Shown: one piece after another, positions 14,934 through 23,714 of the stretch
Numbering within the stretch: position 1 is the first letter of the stretch
Layout of the letters: every line of letters starts with the position of its first letter
Assembly (NCBI GenBank): GCA_030066875.1
Contig: JASJAS010000025.1
Span: 1 to 32,723, forward strand
Direction of reading: 5' to 3'
Origin: Acidimicrobiia bacterium
Lineage (GTDB): Bacteria; Actinomycetota; Acidimicrobiia; Spongiisociales; UBA5794
Length of the DNA stretch: 32,723 bases
The notes under the pieces: generated by a model
What the model was told of the DNA's origin: nothing
Databases searched by the model: none
What the model saw: only the letters and a program-made list of their open reading frames with translations
Made by a program: the position numbers and the translations under genes

Positions 14934-16217
14934 CTAGTGCCGGAACTGCTCTTCTTCGGTTGAGCCTTCGAGCGCAAGCGTCGAAGCGGTTCCGCCGCTG
15001 ATCGTGGTTGCCACCGTGTCGAAGTAGCCGGCACCGACCTCGCGCTGGTGGCGCGTTGCGGTGTATCCCTGATCCTCGATCGCAAACTCATGCTCTTGTA
15101 GCTTGACGTATGCGGTCATACCTTCAGCGGCGTAGCCCTTCGCCAGGTCGAACATGGTTGCGTTCAGCGCATGGAAGCCGGCCAGTGTGATGAACTGGAA
15201 CCGGTAGCCCATAGCTCCGAGTTCCTTCTGGAAGGAGGCAATCGTTGCGTCGTCGAGGTGCGCCTTCCAGTTGAACGACGGCGAACAGTTGTAGGCCAGC
15301 ATCTTGTCCGGATACTCGGCCTTGATCGCGTCTGCGAACCTGGCGGCTTCGTCTAGATCCGGGTGGCTGGTCTCGCACCAGATGAGGTCGGAATACGGGG
15401 CGTAGGCGAGTCCGCGGGAGATGGCGGCATCCATGCCGTTCTTGACCGTGAAGAAGCCCTCGGCGGTGCGTTCACCGGTGACGAACTGCCGGTCGCGTTC
15501 GTCGACATCGTTGGTGAGGAGGGTTGCTGCCAGCGAATCGGTGCGAGCGACAACGATCGTCGGGACGTCGAGGACGTCTGCCGCGAGTCGCGCCGACAAC
15601 AGGGTCCGTACGTGCTGGGACGTCGGGATGAGGACCTTGCCGCCCATGTGCCCGCACTTCTTTTCCGCCGCGAGTTGGTCCTCGTAGTGGATCCCCGCGG
15701 CCCCGGCTGCGATGAATGCCTTTGCCAGTTCGAAGGCGTTCAGCGTGCCACCGAAGCCTGCCTCGGCATCGGCGACAATCGGCAGCATGTAGTCGTGGTC
15801 GCGGCTGCCCTCGGCCCACTCGATCTCGTCCATGCGGACGAACGCGTTGTTGATGCGCCGCACCAGAGCGGGCGCCGAGTTGGCCGGGTACAGGGATTGA
15901 TCCGGATAGATCTGCTCCGAGAGGTTGGCATCACCGGCCACTTGCCAGCCTGAGAGGTAGATGGCCTTGAGCCCGGCCTTGGCCATCTGTACCGCCTGCA
16001 TGCCCGACAACGCTCCCAGCGCGTTGATGTAGTCCTCCGACTCGAGGAGCTTCCAGAGGCGCTCGGCACCGCGCCTTGCGATGGTTTGCTCGACGTTGAA
16101 CGAACCCTGAAGCCGTACTACGTCTTCGGGCGTGTAGTCGCGTTGGATCCCTTTCCAGCGGGGGTTCGTTTCCCAGTCTGTGCGGATTGCCTCTACTCGT
16201 TGCTCGAAAGTCGCCAC
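14934..16217 (-). CDS. aceA: Isocitrate lyase
   Basis: 427 residues, close to the ~428 of the mycobacterial enzyme. It cleaves isocitrate to glyoxylate and succinate, the first glyoxylate-shunt step used on acetate and fatty acids. The active-site loop KKCGH lies at 186-190 (Cys188). Also present are the metal-site stretch [10 protein letters not shown] (148-157), the YNCSPSFNW segment and a C-terminus ending STEEEQFRH as in other actinobacterial enzymes. A GTG at 16217 was chosen because GGAGGA lies six bases upstream. An ATG at 16223, two codons earlier, directly abuts that site and is too close to use it. It follows malate synthase by about 29 bp, so the two form an operon. Confidence 0.95.
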   Translation of the reverse strand: MATFEQRVEAIRTDWETNPRWKGIQRDYTPEDVVRLQGSFNVEQTIARRGAERLWKLLESEDYINALGALSGMQAVQMAKAGLKAIYLSGWQVAGDANLSEQIYPDQSLYPANSAPALVRRINNAFVRMDEIEWAEGSRDHDYMLPIVADAEAGFGGTLNAFELAKAFIAAGAAGIHYEDQLAAEKKCGHMGGKVLIPTSQHVRTLLSARLAADVLDVPTIVVARTDSLAATLLTNDVDERDRQFVTGERTAEGFFTVKNGMDAAISRGLAYAPYSDLIWCETSHPDLDEAARFADAIKAEYPDKMLAYNCSPSFNWKAHLDDATIASFQKELGAMGYRFQFITLAGFHALNATMFDLAKGYAAEGMTAYVKLQEHEFAIEDQGYTATRHQREVGAGYFDTVATTISGGTASTLALEGSTEEEQFRH

Positions 16218-16246
16218 GTTCATTCCTCCGTGTGTCGTCGAGTTTC

Positions 16247-17830
16247 TCAGTCGATCAGTTCGTATGCGGGAAGTGTCAGGAATTCTGGGAACTGGGGGTT
16301 GATGGCCACATCCTCCAGTAGCTTGCGGGCCTCCTCGAATCGTCCGATCTTGTAGTTGTCCTCGCCGAATTCGGCTCTCATCCGCGCCAGTTCTTCGTCT
16401 GCAATCCGGTGGATTGTCTCTGCGGTGATCGGCGTCCCCTCGACGGTGGTGACGTCGTTGTGCAGCCATTGCCAAAGCTGCGACCGCGAAATCTCCGCTG
16501 TGGCCGCGTCCTCCATGAGGTTGTAGATACCGGCGGCACCGTTGCCGCGAAGCCACGAAGCCAGATACTGGATTGCGACATCGACGTTCATGCGCACTCC
16601 GCCGTCGGTGATCGTGCCGCCCGCAACGGTCACGTCGAGCAATGCTCGTGCATCCGGGATCACGTCATCACGTTGCTTGTCGATTTGGTGTGGGTTGTCG
16701 CCGAGCACCTCATCAAAGACCTCCGTCGCAAGCGGTACCAGGTCTGGATGAGCTACCCACGTGCCGTCGTGACCATTGCGGGACTCGAGTTCCTTGTCTT
16801 CGCGCACCTTGGCGAAGGCGCGCCGGTTGATTGCCTCGTCCCGCCTGCTTGGGATGAACGCCGCCATACCACCCATGGCATGGGCGCCACGTTTGTGACA
16901 GGTCTTGATGAGGAGCTCGGTGTAGGCCTTCATGAACGGCACCGTCATTGTCACCTGGGCGCGGTCGGGGAGAAGCATGTCGCCGCGGTTGCGGAACTTC
17001 TTGATCAGTGAAAACTGGTAGTCCCAGCGACCTGCGTTGAGGCCGGACGAATGGTCGCGCAGCTCGTAGAGAATCTCTTCCATCTCGAATGCGGCCAGAA
17101 TCGTCTCGATGAGGACCGTCGCCCGTATGGTCCCTTGTGGGATCCCGAGCATTTCTTGAGCGGCGACGAAGACGTCGTTCCACAAACGGGCCTCGAGGTG
17201 GCTTTCCAGTTTCGGTAGATAGAAGTAAGGACCGCTGCCACGCTCCATGAGCTCAGCGGCGTTGTGGAAGAAATACAGCCCGAAGTCGAACAGGCTGCCG
17301 GAGATCGGAATGCCGTCGATGAGTACGTGTTTCTCCAACAGATGCCAGCCGCGGGGCCGCACCAGAAGAGTGGCCACCTCAGGGTTGAGGCGATACTCCC
17401 GGCCGTCCGGAGCATCGAATTCGATGGTGCGCTGGATCGCGTCCATGAGGTTGATCTGGCCGTCGATCATGTTGGTCCACGTGGGTGAGGCGCTGTCTTC
17501 GAAGTCGGCCATGAACACCCGCGCCCCCGAGTTGAGAGCATTGATCATCATCTTGCGCTCGACAGGTCCGGTGATCTCGACCCGCCGATCCATCAAGTCG
17601 GGCGGAGGGGCAGCGACCTGCCAGTCGCGTTCTCGGATTCCTGCGGTTTCCGGCAGGAAATCGGGCATCTCTCCGCCATCGAGCTTTTGCTGTCGGATTG
17701 CCCTCTCTGCCAGCAGGCTTTCCCTGCGCATGTTGAAGCGGTGGTGCAGCTCTTCGACAAAGGAAAGCGCCTCCGCGGTGAGTACCTCGTCGAAGCGTTC
17801 GTTCTCTGGACCCAAGATCTCAACGGCCAT
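16247..17830 (-). CDS. aceB: Malate synthase A
   Basis: 527 residues, typical of the A form. It condenses glyoxylate with acetyl-CoA to give malate, completing the glyoxylate shunt begun by the next gene. Seen here are MADFEDS (107-113), [10 protein letters not shown] with the catalytic Arg region (about 155-164), [16 protein letters not shown] carrying the metal-binding Glu, and [19 protein letters not shown] site precedes the ATG at 17830. It is the first gene of a malate synthase-isocitrate lyase operon and is divergent from a RamB-like regulator across 112 bp, so control from that gap is likely. Confidence 0.95.
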   Translation of the reverse strand: MAVEILGPENERFDEVLTAEALSFVEELHHRFNMRRESLLAERAIRQQKLDGGEMPDFLPETAGIRERDWQVAAPPPDLMDRRVEITGPVERKMMINALNSGARVFMADFEDSASPTWTNMIDGQINLMDAIQRTIEFDAPDGREYRLNPEVATLLVRPRGWHLLEKHVLIDGIPISGSLFDFGLYFFHNAAELMERGSGPYFYLPKLESHLEARLWNDVFVAAQEMLGIPQGTIRATVLIETILAAFEMEEILYELRDHSSGLNAGRWDYQFSLIKKFRNRGDMLLPDRAQVTMTVPFMKAYTELLIKTCHKRGAHAMGGMAAFIPSRRDEAINRRAFAKVREDKELESRNGHDGTWVAHPDLVPLATEVFDEVLGDNPHQIDKQRDDVIPDARALLDVTVAGGTITDGGVRMNVDVAIQYLASWLRGNGAAGIYNLMEDAATAEISRSQLWQWLHNDVTTVEGTPITAETIHRIADEELARMRAEFGEDNYKIGRFEEARKLLEDVAINPQFPEFLTLPAYELID

Positions 17831-17875
17831 CTCTGCTCCCCTTTGTGCTGTGCCAATTCCACCATCCGGTACGGT

Positions 17876-17934
17876 GCAGGCAAACCCTGCGATGGGTAAG
17901 ATCAGTAGAAATTATCGGCAACAACATCTATTGT
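17876..17934. promoter_or_regulatory. Divergent control region between malate synthase and RamB-like gene
   Basis: GCAGG-caaac-CCTGC (17876-17890) is a perfect short inverted repeat inside the 112-bp gap. TATTGT at 17929-17934 lies eight bases before the regulator's ATG, which itself lacks a ribosome binding site. That spacing fits a leaderless actinobacterial promoter. The gap also has an AT-rich patch (about 17905-17935) that is rare in this window. Both assignments are by eye. Confidence 0.35.
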
Positions 17935-17942
17935 CGTGATTC

Positions 17943-19388
17943 ATGCCACAAGACAGCATTGATCCTCTCATCCTTGGTCACCGGGTCCGCTACTTCCGGC
18001 GCCTCGGCGGGCTGACGCTCGATCAACTGGGCGCAGCGGTCGGCAAGCCTGCCCCCTATCTCTCGATGCTGGAGAACGGGAGGCGAGAACCTCGACTGGG
18101 TCTCATCAACGCCCTGGCGGAGGCGCTGGATGTGGGAGCGGGCGATCTGCTGCTTCAGGAGCCCCCGACCAAGAGATCTCGGCTCGAGATTGGGGTCGCC
18201 AAAGCGCAGGACGATCCGGTGTATCGCGATCTCGAGCTACCCCTACTGAAACCAAACGCCCGACTGCCCGATACCGCACTAGAACACATCTTGGGGCTCT
18301 ACGCAGAACTGAAAGGGCGCGCTCAGGCGACGATGGCGACTCGGGAGGAGGCCCGTATCGCCAACTCAGAGCTGCGTGCGGAAATGCGCGACCGCGGTAA
18401 CTACTTCGCCGAGATAGAGAAGATTGCCGCAGAGGCCGTTGTTGGAGCCGGCTACACCGGTGGCGGGTTCACCGAAGGAACCATCCAGGCGATGGCTGCG
18501 CTCTTCGGGTTCACCGTGCACCGTTCCCGGGAGCTTCCTTCGGCGGTGCGCTCGCTGACCGATTTGCGCAACCGGCGTATCTACATCCCGCAGCGAGATT
18601 CGATCTCGGTCCGGGCCAGTCGCTCGGTTGTCCTGCAGACGCTGGGACACTTTGCGCTCGATCACCCCGAACCACGGGACTTTGCCGAATTCCTCAGACA
18701 GCGAGTTGAATCGAACTACTTCGCGGGTGCGGCGTTGATGCCGGAGGTCTCGCTCGTACCCTTCCTGCAGAGGGCCAAGGCCGACCGAGATCTTGCGGTC
18801 GAGGACGTTCGCGACGCCTTCTATGTCTCCTACGAGATGGCTGCGCACCGCTTCACCAACCTGGTTACTCACCATCTCGGTCTGCCTGTGCACTTCGTCC
18901 GCTCCGACGAGCTTGGCATCATCTGGAAGGCGTACGAGAACAACGGAGTGCCGTTTCCTCGCAACTCCGTGGGTGCTATCGAAGGCCAGCGGCTGTGTCG
19001 GGAGTGGGGTACGCGGCAGGTATTCCGTTCGGTTGATAGGTATTCGATCCACCATCAATACACGGACACTCCGGCCGGCACGTTCTGGTGTAGCACCCGC
19101 GTCGACGACACCCGTCAGCCGCCCCATGCCATCACCATCGGAGTGCTGTTCCGTGACGCGCAATACTTCAGGGGACGGGAAACCGATCATCGCTCGGTCT
19201 CGAAGTGCCCCGATGGGATCTGCTGCCGGCGGCCGACTCACGAACTTGCCGAGCGCTGGGAAGGCTGGGCGTTTCCGTCCGTTCGACCCAATAGCCACGT
19301 TCTCGCTGCCATGCCCGTAGAAACGATCCCAGGGGTCGACACCACCGAGATCTACGAGTTCCTCGACCGGCACGCCGACCAGGCCTAG
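17943..19388 (+). CDS. ramB: RamB-like transcriptional regulator (HTH + degenerate IrrE-like + ScfR-type C-terminal domain)
   Basis: 481 residues. An Xre-type helix-turn-helix covers about 10-70 (LTLDQLGAAVGKPAPYLSML). A middle part resembles the ImmA/IrrE domain, and the C-terminal ~190 residues match the short-chain fatty acyl regulator domain, including a Cys cluster (KCPDGICCRRP). In Corynebacterium and Mycobacterium, RamB regulates glyoxylate-shunt genes, and in M. tuberculosis it lies close to icl1. Here it is divergent from malate synthase and isocitrate lyase, which supports that role. The position where IrrE proteins carry HExxH reads Q-T-L-G-H (232-236), so peptidase activity is unlikely and a sensing role fits better. 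The start may be leaderless. Confidence 0.85.
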   Translation: MPQDSIDPLILGHRVRYFRRLGGLTLDQLGAAVGKPAPYLSMLENGRREPRLGLINALAEALDVGAGDLLLQEPPTKRSRLEIGVAKAQDDPVYRDLELPLLKPNARLPDTALEHILGLYAELKGRAQATMATREEARIANSELRAEMRDRGNYFAEIEKIAAEAVVGAGYTGGGFTEGTIQAMAALFGFTVHRSRELPSAVRSLTDLRNRRIYIPQRDSISVRASRSVVLQTLGHFALDHPEPRDFAEFLRQRVESNYFAGAALMPEVSLVPFLQRAKADRDLAVEDVRDAFYVSYEMAAHRFTNLVTHHLGLPVHFVRSDELGIIWKAYENNGVPFPRNSVGAIEGQRLCREWGTRQVFRSVDRYSIHHQYTDTPAGTFWCSTRVDDTRQPPHAITIGVLFRDAQYFRGRETDHRSVSKCPDGICCRRPTHELAERWEGWAFPSVRPNSHVLAAMPVETIPGVDTTEIYEFLDRHADQA

Positions 19389-19539
19389 CGGGTCGCGGAT
19401 TTGTTCCCCCAACGCACCAGCACCTGGCTAGCTTTGAGGGTGTGATCCCTCTACCGAGTTCACCCAGCCGTCAGACGGTTGTCGTTCTGGGTTCAATATC
19501 GCTTGGTAGCTTCATGGAGATCATCGTGTAAGGAGGAGC

Positions 19540-19596
19540 TTGCACAACCACGGCGGTCCTCCCACTGGCTGGGGGACCAGGAAGGGGATGAGTTGA
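19540..19596 (+). CDS. Possible 18-residue leader ORF coupled to the 5'-nucleotidase gene
   Basis: A TTG at 19540 follows a strong AAGGAGGAG site with short spacing and opens a frame MHNHGGPPTGWGTRKGMS. Its TGA stop (19594-19596) overlaps the TTG start of the large gene (19593) in a TTGA junction. If translated, it would couple initiation of the large gene and unfold the hairpin at 19555-19578. The peptide is not hydrophobic. There is no homology to argue from, so the case rests on the binding site and the junction. Confidence 0.3.
   Translation: MHNHGGPPTGWGTRKGMS
19555..19578 (+). other. GC-rich hairpin just upstream of the 5'-nucleotidase ribosome binding site
   Basis: GGTCC-t-CCC and GGG-GGACC pair around ACTGGCT with one bulge. 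The hairpin ends two bases before the GAAGGGG binding site of the large gene. It could limit or position ribosome entry, or form only when the leader frame is not translated. Confidence 0.35.
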
Positions 19597-22274
19597 AGAG
19601 ATCACTAACTCTCATAAGTGCGCTGGCACTGCTGGTCCCGCTGCTGGCGTTAGGGCCAGCCGCAGGAGCTGCTGACGACTCGGCGCAATTCCATGCCACC
19701 CTGTCGGGGGCAAACCAGACGACGCCGGTAACAACGGATGCGTTCGGATCTGCCGGGTTCTCCTGGAGCGCCGACGGCACGAGTATGGACTACGTCGTAA
19801 TCGCCGGTGATCTCGTTGACGCCACGGCGGCCCACATTCACAGCGGGGCAGCGGGTGCCAACGGCCCGGTGCTGGTTTCGCTCTTCGGGCCACACACCGG
19901 CCTGGATGTCGATGGGGTGTTGCGGCGCGGCACGATAACTGCAGCCGATCTTGCCTCAGGCACCATGGCCGACTTGGCGACGGCGATGCGGGCCGGCACG
20001 ACGTACGTCAATGTCCACACGGTTGCCAATCCGGCTGGAGAGATCCGCGGCCAGATCGAGGGCCTAGACACGTTCACCGGTGATCGTTTCACCGACGACG
20101 ACGGCAACATTCACGAAGCCAACATCGAGCTGATTGCCTCCGCCGGGATCACGCTGGGGAATAATCCTCCGGACTACGACGAGTTCGGCCCGGACGCTCC
20201 AGTGACCCGGGGCCAGATGGCTGCCTTCCTGACGAGGGCGTTTGGCCTGCCGGCATCAACAACGGACTTCTTCACCGACGACGACACCTCGATCTTCGAG
20301 GACAACATCAACGCAGTGGCAGCGGCTGGAATCACCTTCGGGTGCAACCCGCCGGCGAACGACAACTTCTGCCCGAATGACACGGTCACCAGGGGCCAAA
20401 TGGCCACCTTCCTGGCCCGGGCTCTCGGTCTCGCAGCTGCACCGTTGGATCTGTTCACGGATGACTCGACGAGTGTTCACGAGGGAAGCATCAACGCGAT
20501 CCGGTGGGCAGGCGTGTCGGTGGGGTGCAATCCACCCGCTGCCGACAAGTTCTGCGTCTACGACGACGTGTCACGGGCGCAAATGGCAACCTTCCTGGCG
20601 CGAGCCTTCGGCTGGAGCAGCCTGGATCCGCTGCATGCGTTGACGATCATGCACAACAACGACGGCGAGTCCGAGTTGCTGGATGACGACGGTGTCGGTG
20701 GTGTGGCTCGGTTCCAGACGGTGCTCGACGACCTGCGGGCCGCCACGGCCGGCAACGAGATCGGGACGATCCTGCTCTCGTCTGGCGACAACTTCCTCGC
20801 CGGGCCTGAGTTCAGCGCCAGTGAAACGCTGGGCACTTGGTTCGACACGATCGCTCTCGAAGCCTTCGGATACGATGCCGTCCAGCTGGGCAACCACGAC
20901 TTCGACTTCGGTCCGGACGTGCTTGTCGACTTCATCAATTCCTACGGTGTGCCACCCACGTATCTGAGTTCGAACCTCGACTTCAGTAACGAACCGGGTC
21001 TTGATGCTTTGGTGACTGCCGGCACGATCAAGCCGAGCACGATGCTCGACGTGAACGGTTACAAGATTGGTGTTGTCGGGGCGACGACCCCCGAGATCAC
21101 TTCGATATCGAGCCCACGTAACGTGATCGTCGACACCGATGTCGCCGGCAACGTCCAGACCGAGATTGATCTTCTCGAGGCGGCCGGTGCCAACATCATC
21201 ATCGTCATCAGCCATTTGCAGGGTGTTGATGAAGATCAGGCGCTGGCAGCCGAGCTGTCCGGCGTCGACATCATGATCGCCGGCGGTGGCGACGAGTTGC
21301 TGGCAAATGCGGATACGACGCTCATCCCCGGTGACGAGGAAGATCTGTTCGGTCCATACCCGCTTTGGGCAGACAACATGGACGGCACGCCGGTACCAAT
21401 TGTCACCACCAGCGGCCAATATCGCTACCTGGGCAATCTGACCGTTGCCTTCACTGCGAACGGCACGCTGGCCGGCGTCGACACCGGTAGCGGTCCGATC
21501 GCGGTGATGAGCCAAGCCCAGGATCCGACGCTGCTTGCGAGCGTCGAGACTCCTGTTTCCGACCATCTGTCGGATTTGGCCACCACCGTGATTGGTACCT
21601 CGGCGGTCGACCTGGACGGCCGGCGCAGCACGGTTCGGACGATGGAGTCGAACCTGGGCAACCTTGCCGCGGATTCGTTGCTGTGGCAGGCCACCCAGCT
21701 GGCTCCCGGCTTTGGAGTTGCCACGCCGGATGTTGCTCTCCAAAACGGCGGCGGGATGCGCAACGACGCCATTATCCCGGCCGGTGATATCACCGAGCTG
21801 GATACGTTCGACGTGTTGCCGTTCCCCAACTTCGTGACCGTGATCCCGGACATACCGAGATCGCAGTTCAAGGAGATTCTGGAGAATGCGGTGTCTCGAG
21901 TCGAGGATGTGAGCGGCCGCTTCGCACAGGTGGCCGGTTTCAGCTTCACGTACGACCCGACCGGCACGGCGCAAGTAGTTGACGACGATGGCAACGTGCT
22001 CACGCCGGGGACCCGGGTGACGGAAGTGACCTTGGATGGCGGAACGCAGATCGTGACGGGCGGCAACGTTGTTGCCGGCGCAGATCTGACTATCGCCACC
22101 ATCGACTTCCTGGCGCGCGGCGGCGACCAATACCCGTATCGAGACGCCCCGATCACGCTGCTTGGTGTCAGCTATCAGCAAGCGCTCAGCAACTTCATCC
22201 AGAACTCGTTGGGCGGCACCATTTCGGCAACCGACTATCCAGAAGGCGGTGAAGGGAGGATCACCGCCCTGTAG
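19593..22274 (+). CDS. Secreted CHRD / SLH-like / metallophosphatase-5'-nucleotidase protein
   Basis: 893 residues from a TTG at 19593, chosen because GAAGGGG lies upstream and a clean signal peptide follows (LKRSLTLISA to GAA, about 1-27). Domains: CHRD (about 31-157); three S-layer-homology-like repeats (164-218, 225-279, 286-340, each FTDD to LxRAFGL); a calcineurin-like metallophosphatase (347-615); and a 5'-nucleotidase C-terminal domain (665-860) with ESNLGNLAADSL and NGGGMRND. It probably dephosphorylates nucleotides outside the cell while bound to the wall or S-layer. The metal site is unusual: MHNNDGE (Asp357, with Glu359 where UshA-type enzymes have His), SSGDN (Asp399), GNHDFDFG (Asn434-His435), ISHLQG (His541), and GGGDE in place of GHxH. 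Repeats 2 and 3 carry paired Cys; repeat 1 does not. Confidence 0.85.
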   Translation: MKRSLTLISALALLVPLLALGPAAGAADDSAQFHATLSGANQTTPVTTDAFGSAGFSWSADGTSMDYVVIAGDLVDATAAHIHSGAAGANGPVLVSLFGPHTGLDVDGVLRRGTITAADLASGTMADLATAMRAGTTYVNVHTVANPAGEIRGQIEGLDTFTGDRFTDDDGNIHEANIELIASAGITLGNNPPDYDEFGPDAPVTRGQMAAFLTRAFGLPASTTDFFTDDDTSIFEDNINAVAAAGITFGCNPPANDNFCPNDTVTRGQMATFLARALGLAAAPLDLFTDDSTSVHEGSINAIRWAGVSVGCNPPAADKFCVYDDVSRAQMATFLARAFGWSSLDPLHALTIMHNNDGESELLDDDGVGGVARFQTVLDDLRAATAGNEIGTILLSSGDNFLAGPEFSASETLGTWFDTIALEAFGYDAVQLGNHDFDFGPDVLVDFINSYGVPPTYLSSNLDFSNEPGLDALVTAGTIKPSTMLDVNGYKIGVVGATTPEITSISSPRNVIVDTDVAGNVQTEIDLLEAAGANIIIVISHLQGVDEDQALAAELSGVDIMIAGGGDELLANADTTLIPGDEEDLFGPYPLWADNMDGTPVPIVTTSGQYRYLGNLTVAFTANGTLAGVDTGSGPIAVMSQAQDPTLLASVETPVSDHLSDLATTVIGTSAVDLDGRRSTVRTMESNLGNLAADSLLWQATQLAPGFGVATPDVALQNGGGMRNDAIIPAGDITELDTFDVLPFPNFVTVIPDIPRSQFKEILENAVSRVEDVSGRFAQVAGFSFTYDPTGTAQVVDDDGNVLTPGTRVTEVTLDGGTQIVTGGNVVAGADLTIATIDFLARGGDQYPYRDAPITLLGVSYQQALSNFIQNSLGGTISATDYPEGGEGRITAL

Positions 22275-22292
22275 AACCATCACTACAACCGC

Positions 22293-22330
22293 AGGCGGAG
22301 CCCGGTCCCAACGGGGCCGGGCTCCTGCCT
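22293..22330 (+). terminator. Strong hairpin terminator after the 5'-nucleotidase gene
   Basis: GGAGCCCGG (22297-22305) pairs perfectly with CCGGGCTCC (22317-22325). The stem continues inward with CCC/GGG around AAC and outward with AGGC/GCCT across a one-base bulge. It lies 19 bp past the stop. No long T-run follows, which is common in GC-rich actinobacteria. Confidence 0.65.
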
Positions 22331-22377
22331 ATACAAATGCCCGGCATGGTGTCGTACCACACGCCTACAGTGGCTCC

Positions 22378-22800
22378 ATGATTCCCATGGTGGCCGTCGA
22401 GATCCCGTTGGTCGGGGATGTTCGTCACAAGAACTGGGCAAAGGTCGTCGCAGGTGTCGATGAAACCAAGTCGTCCGGTTGGGCCTACGACGGAGAGTTC
22501 ATTGCCGCCGGGGGGGTGCAGGATGTGCCGGTCGGATCGATCGTGATGGTCTATGGCGAGAAGGGGTCGAGGGCCAATCCGCAGATGGAAGCCAGGGTTT
22601 TCGTTGCGAATGACGATGGGACCTTGACCCACGAGCAGACCGCAACCGGGCGCGCCTGGGCACGGACCCTGCGGGACCGAGTAGCGGAGTTGCTCGCCGA
22701 CGCCGCCCAGGGTTCGCCTGGTGGCGTGGCATGGGACCCCGGCATCATGAAGTACAGCGACGAAGCAATCTACGAAGAGTTTCGTCGCCGAGAGCTGTAG
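22378..22800 (+). CDS. Hypothetical protein, 140 residues
   Basis: I do not recognise this family. It is a soluble, mixed alpha/beta protein with no signal peptide or membrane segment. The first half looks beta-rich (WAYDGEFIAAGGVQDVPVGS, then MVYGEKGSR), and the C-terminal ~60 residues look helical (ARTLRDRVAELLADAA, then EAIYEEFRRREL). The ATG at 22378 has no ribosome binding site. TACAGT at 22366-22371 is placed as a -10 box would be for a leaderless transcript. The stop lies 9 bp before the next gene, whose own binding site is in that gap, so the two are probably co-transcribed. Confidence 0.7.
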   Translation: MIPMVAVEIPLVGDVRHKNWAKVVAGVDETKSSGWAYDGEFIAAGGVQDVPVGSIVMVYGEKGSRANPQMEARVFVANDDGTLTHEQTATGRAWARTLRDRVAELLADAAQGSPGGVAWDPGIMKYSDEAIYEEFRRREL

Positions 22801-22809
22801 GAGGGAGCA

Positions 22810-23610
22810 TTGCCGTACGCAGAGGTCAACGACACACGCCTTCACATCCGGCAGAACGGTTCCGGTGCCGTGGCCCTGTTCATCCACGGCTTTCCGCTTG
22901 ATTCGACCATGTGGATCGAGCAGCTTGCGGACCTTGGTGATGTCAGGCGGTGCATCGCTCCCGACCTGCGCGGTTTCGGTAGGTCGGCACCGGTAACGGG
23001 GGCTCCACTAACGATGGAGCGGCATGCCGAGGATTTGGCGGCAGTGTTGGATCTCGTCTCCGCGGAGCAGGCAGATGTCATCGGCTTGTCGATGGGCGGT
23101 TACGTAGCGCTGGCTTTCGCCGATTCCTACCCGGATCGGGTGCGTTCGCTGGCGCTGATCGACACTCGCGCTGGAGCCGACGCCCCTGAGGCGAAGGCAG
23201 GACGCGACGCCATGGCCGTCAGGCTGCTCGACGAAGGCCGGGCGTCGATCGCCGACGCCATGGATACCGGCCTGCTGAGCCCCGATTCGGGAATTGCGGT
23301 GCGGGCGCGGCTGCGGTCGATGATCGAAAGCTGTCCCTACGAGACCATTGTCGGTGCACTTGCGGGGATGCGGGATCGGCCGGACCGGACTGCGGTGTTG
23401 CGAGCAGTGTCCGTTCCCGCAGCGGTCATCGTCGGCGAGCAGGATGCGGTCACTCCTCCTGCCGAAGCCGAGTTGATGGCGGCGGCATTCCAGGATGCGA
23501 CTCTGACCGTGGTGCCCGGAGCCGGCCATATGACGCCGATCGAACAGCCGGTGGCGGTCAACGAGGTGCTGCGCACCCTGTTCGCCCGCACCGCCGGAGC
23601 GACGGCATAG
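22810..23610 (+). CDS. Alpha/beta-fold hydrolase
   Basis: 266 residues. A standard alpha/beta hydrolase with the oxyanion stretch HGFPLDSTMW (26-35), the nucleophile Ser94 in GLSMGG, Asp212 in GEQDAVTPP and His240 in GAGHMTP. This layout is shared by esterases, lactonases (3-oxoadipate enol-lactonase type) and related enzymes, so the substrate cannot be named. The TTG at 22810 was chosen because GGAGGG lies upstream with good spacing and no ATG fits. It follows the hypothetical gene by 9 bp. A short hairpin (CCGGC 23622-23626 / GCCGG 23636-23640) lies just after the stop. Confidence 0.88.
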   Translation: MPYAEVNDTRLHIRQNGSGAVALFIHGFPLDSTMWIEQLADLGDVRRCIAPDLRGFGRSAPVTGAPLTMERHAEDLAAVLDLVSAEQADVIGLSMGGYVALAFADSYPDRVRSLALIDTRAGADAPEAKAGRDAMAVRLLDEGRASIADAMDTGLLSPDSGIAVRARLRSMIESCPYETIVGALAGMRDRPDRTAVLRAVSVPAAVIVGEQDAVTPPAEAELMAAAFQDATLTVVPGAGHMTPIEQPVAVNEVLRTLFARTAGATA

Positions 23611-23662
23611 CGACACGTGAGCCGGCTATCTCTGCGCCGGACCGTGGTCTTGCGACGCGGCG

Positions 23663-23681
23663 GCAGGGTTCCGTACCCTGC
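23663..23681. promoter_or_regulatory. Perfect inverted repeat upstream of the UMF1 transporter
   Basis: GCAGGGT (23663-23669) and ACCCTGC (23675-23681) are perfect 7-bp arms around TCCGT. The repeat lies 33 bp before the GTG start of the transporter. The size suits a dimeric repressor operator or a short leader hairpin. Confidence 0.4.
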
Positions 23682-23714
23682 ACGACTGTTGGCTGATGAT
23701 CGAGGAGACGACTG

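Noticed and set aside
14877-14963. 28-codon frame beginning at an ATGA overlap with the phosphorylase stop
   Set aside because: It lacks homology, contains the convergent terminator-like hairpin, and its end overlaps the conserved C-terminus of isocitrate lyase.
20571-22283. Long antisense open frame (570 residues) opposite the 5'-nucleotidase gene; similar long frames at 28585-30093, 30859-32325 and 3619-4863
   Set aside because: They mirror strongly supported genes, have Arg/His-rich or low-complexity compositions without recognisable motifs, and reflect the lack of stop codons in GC-rich DNA.
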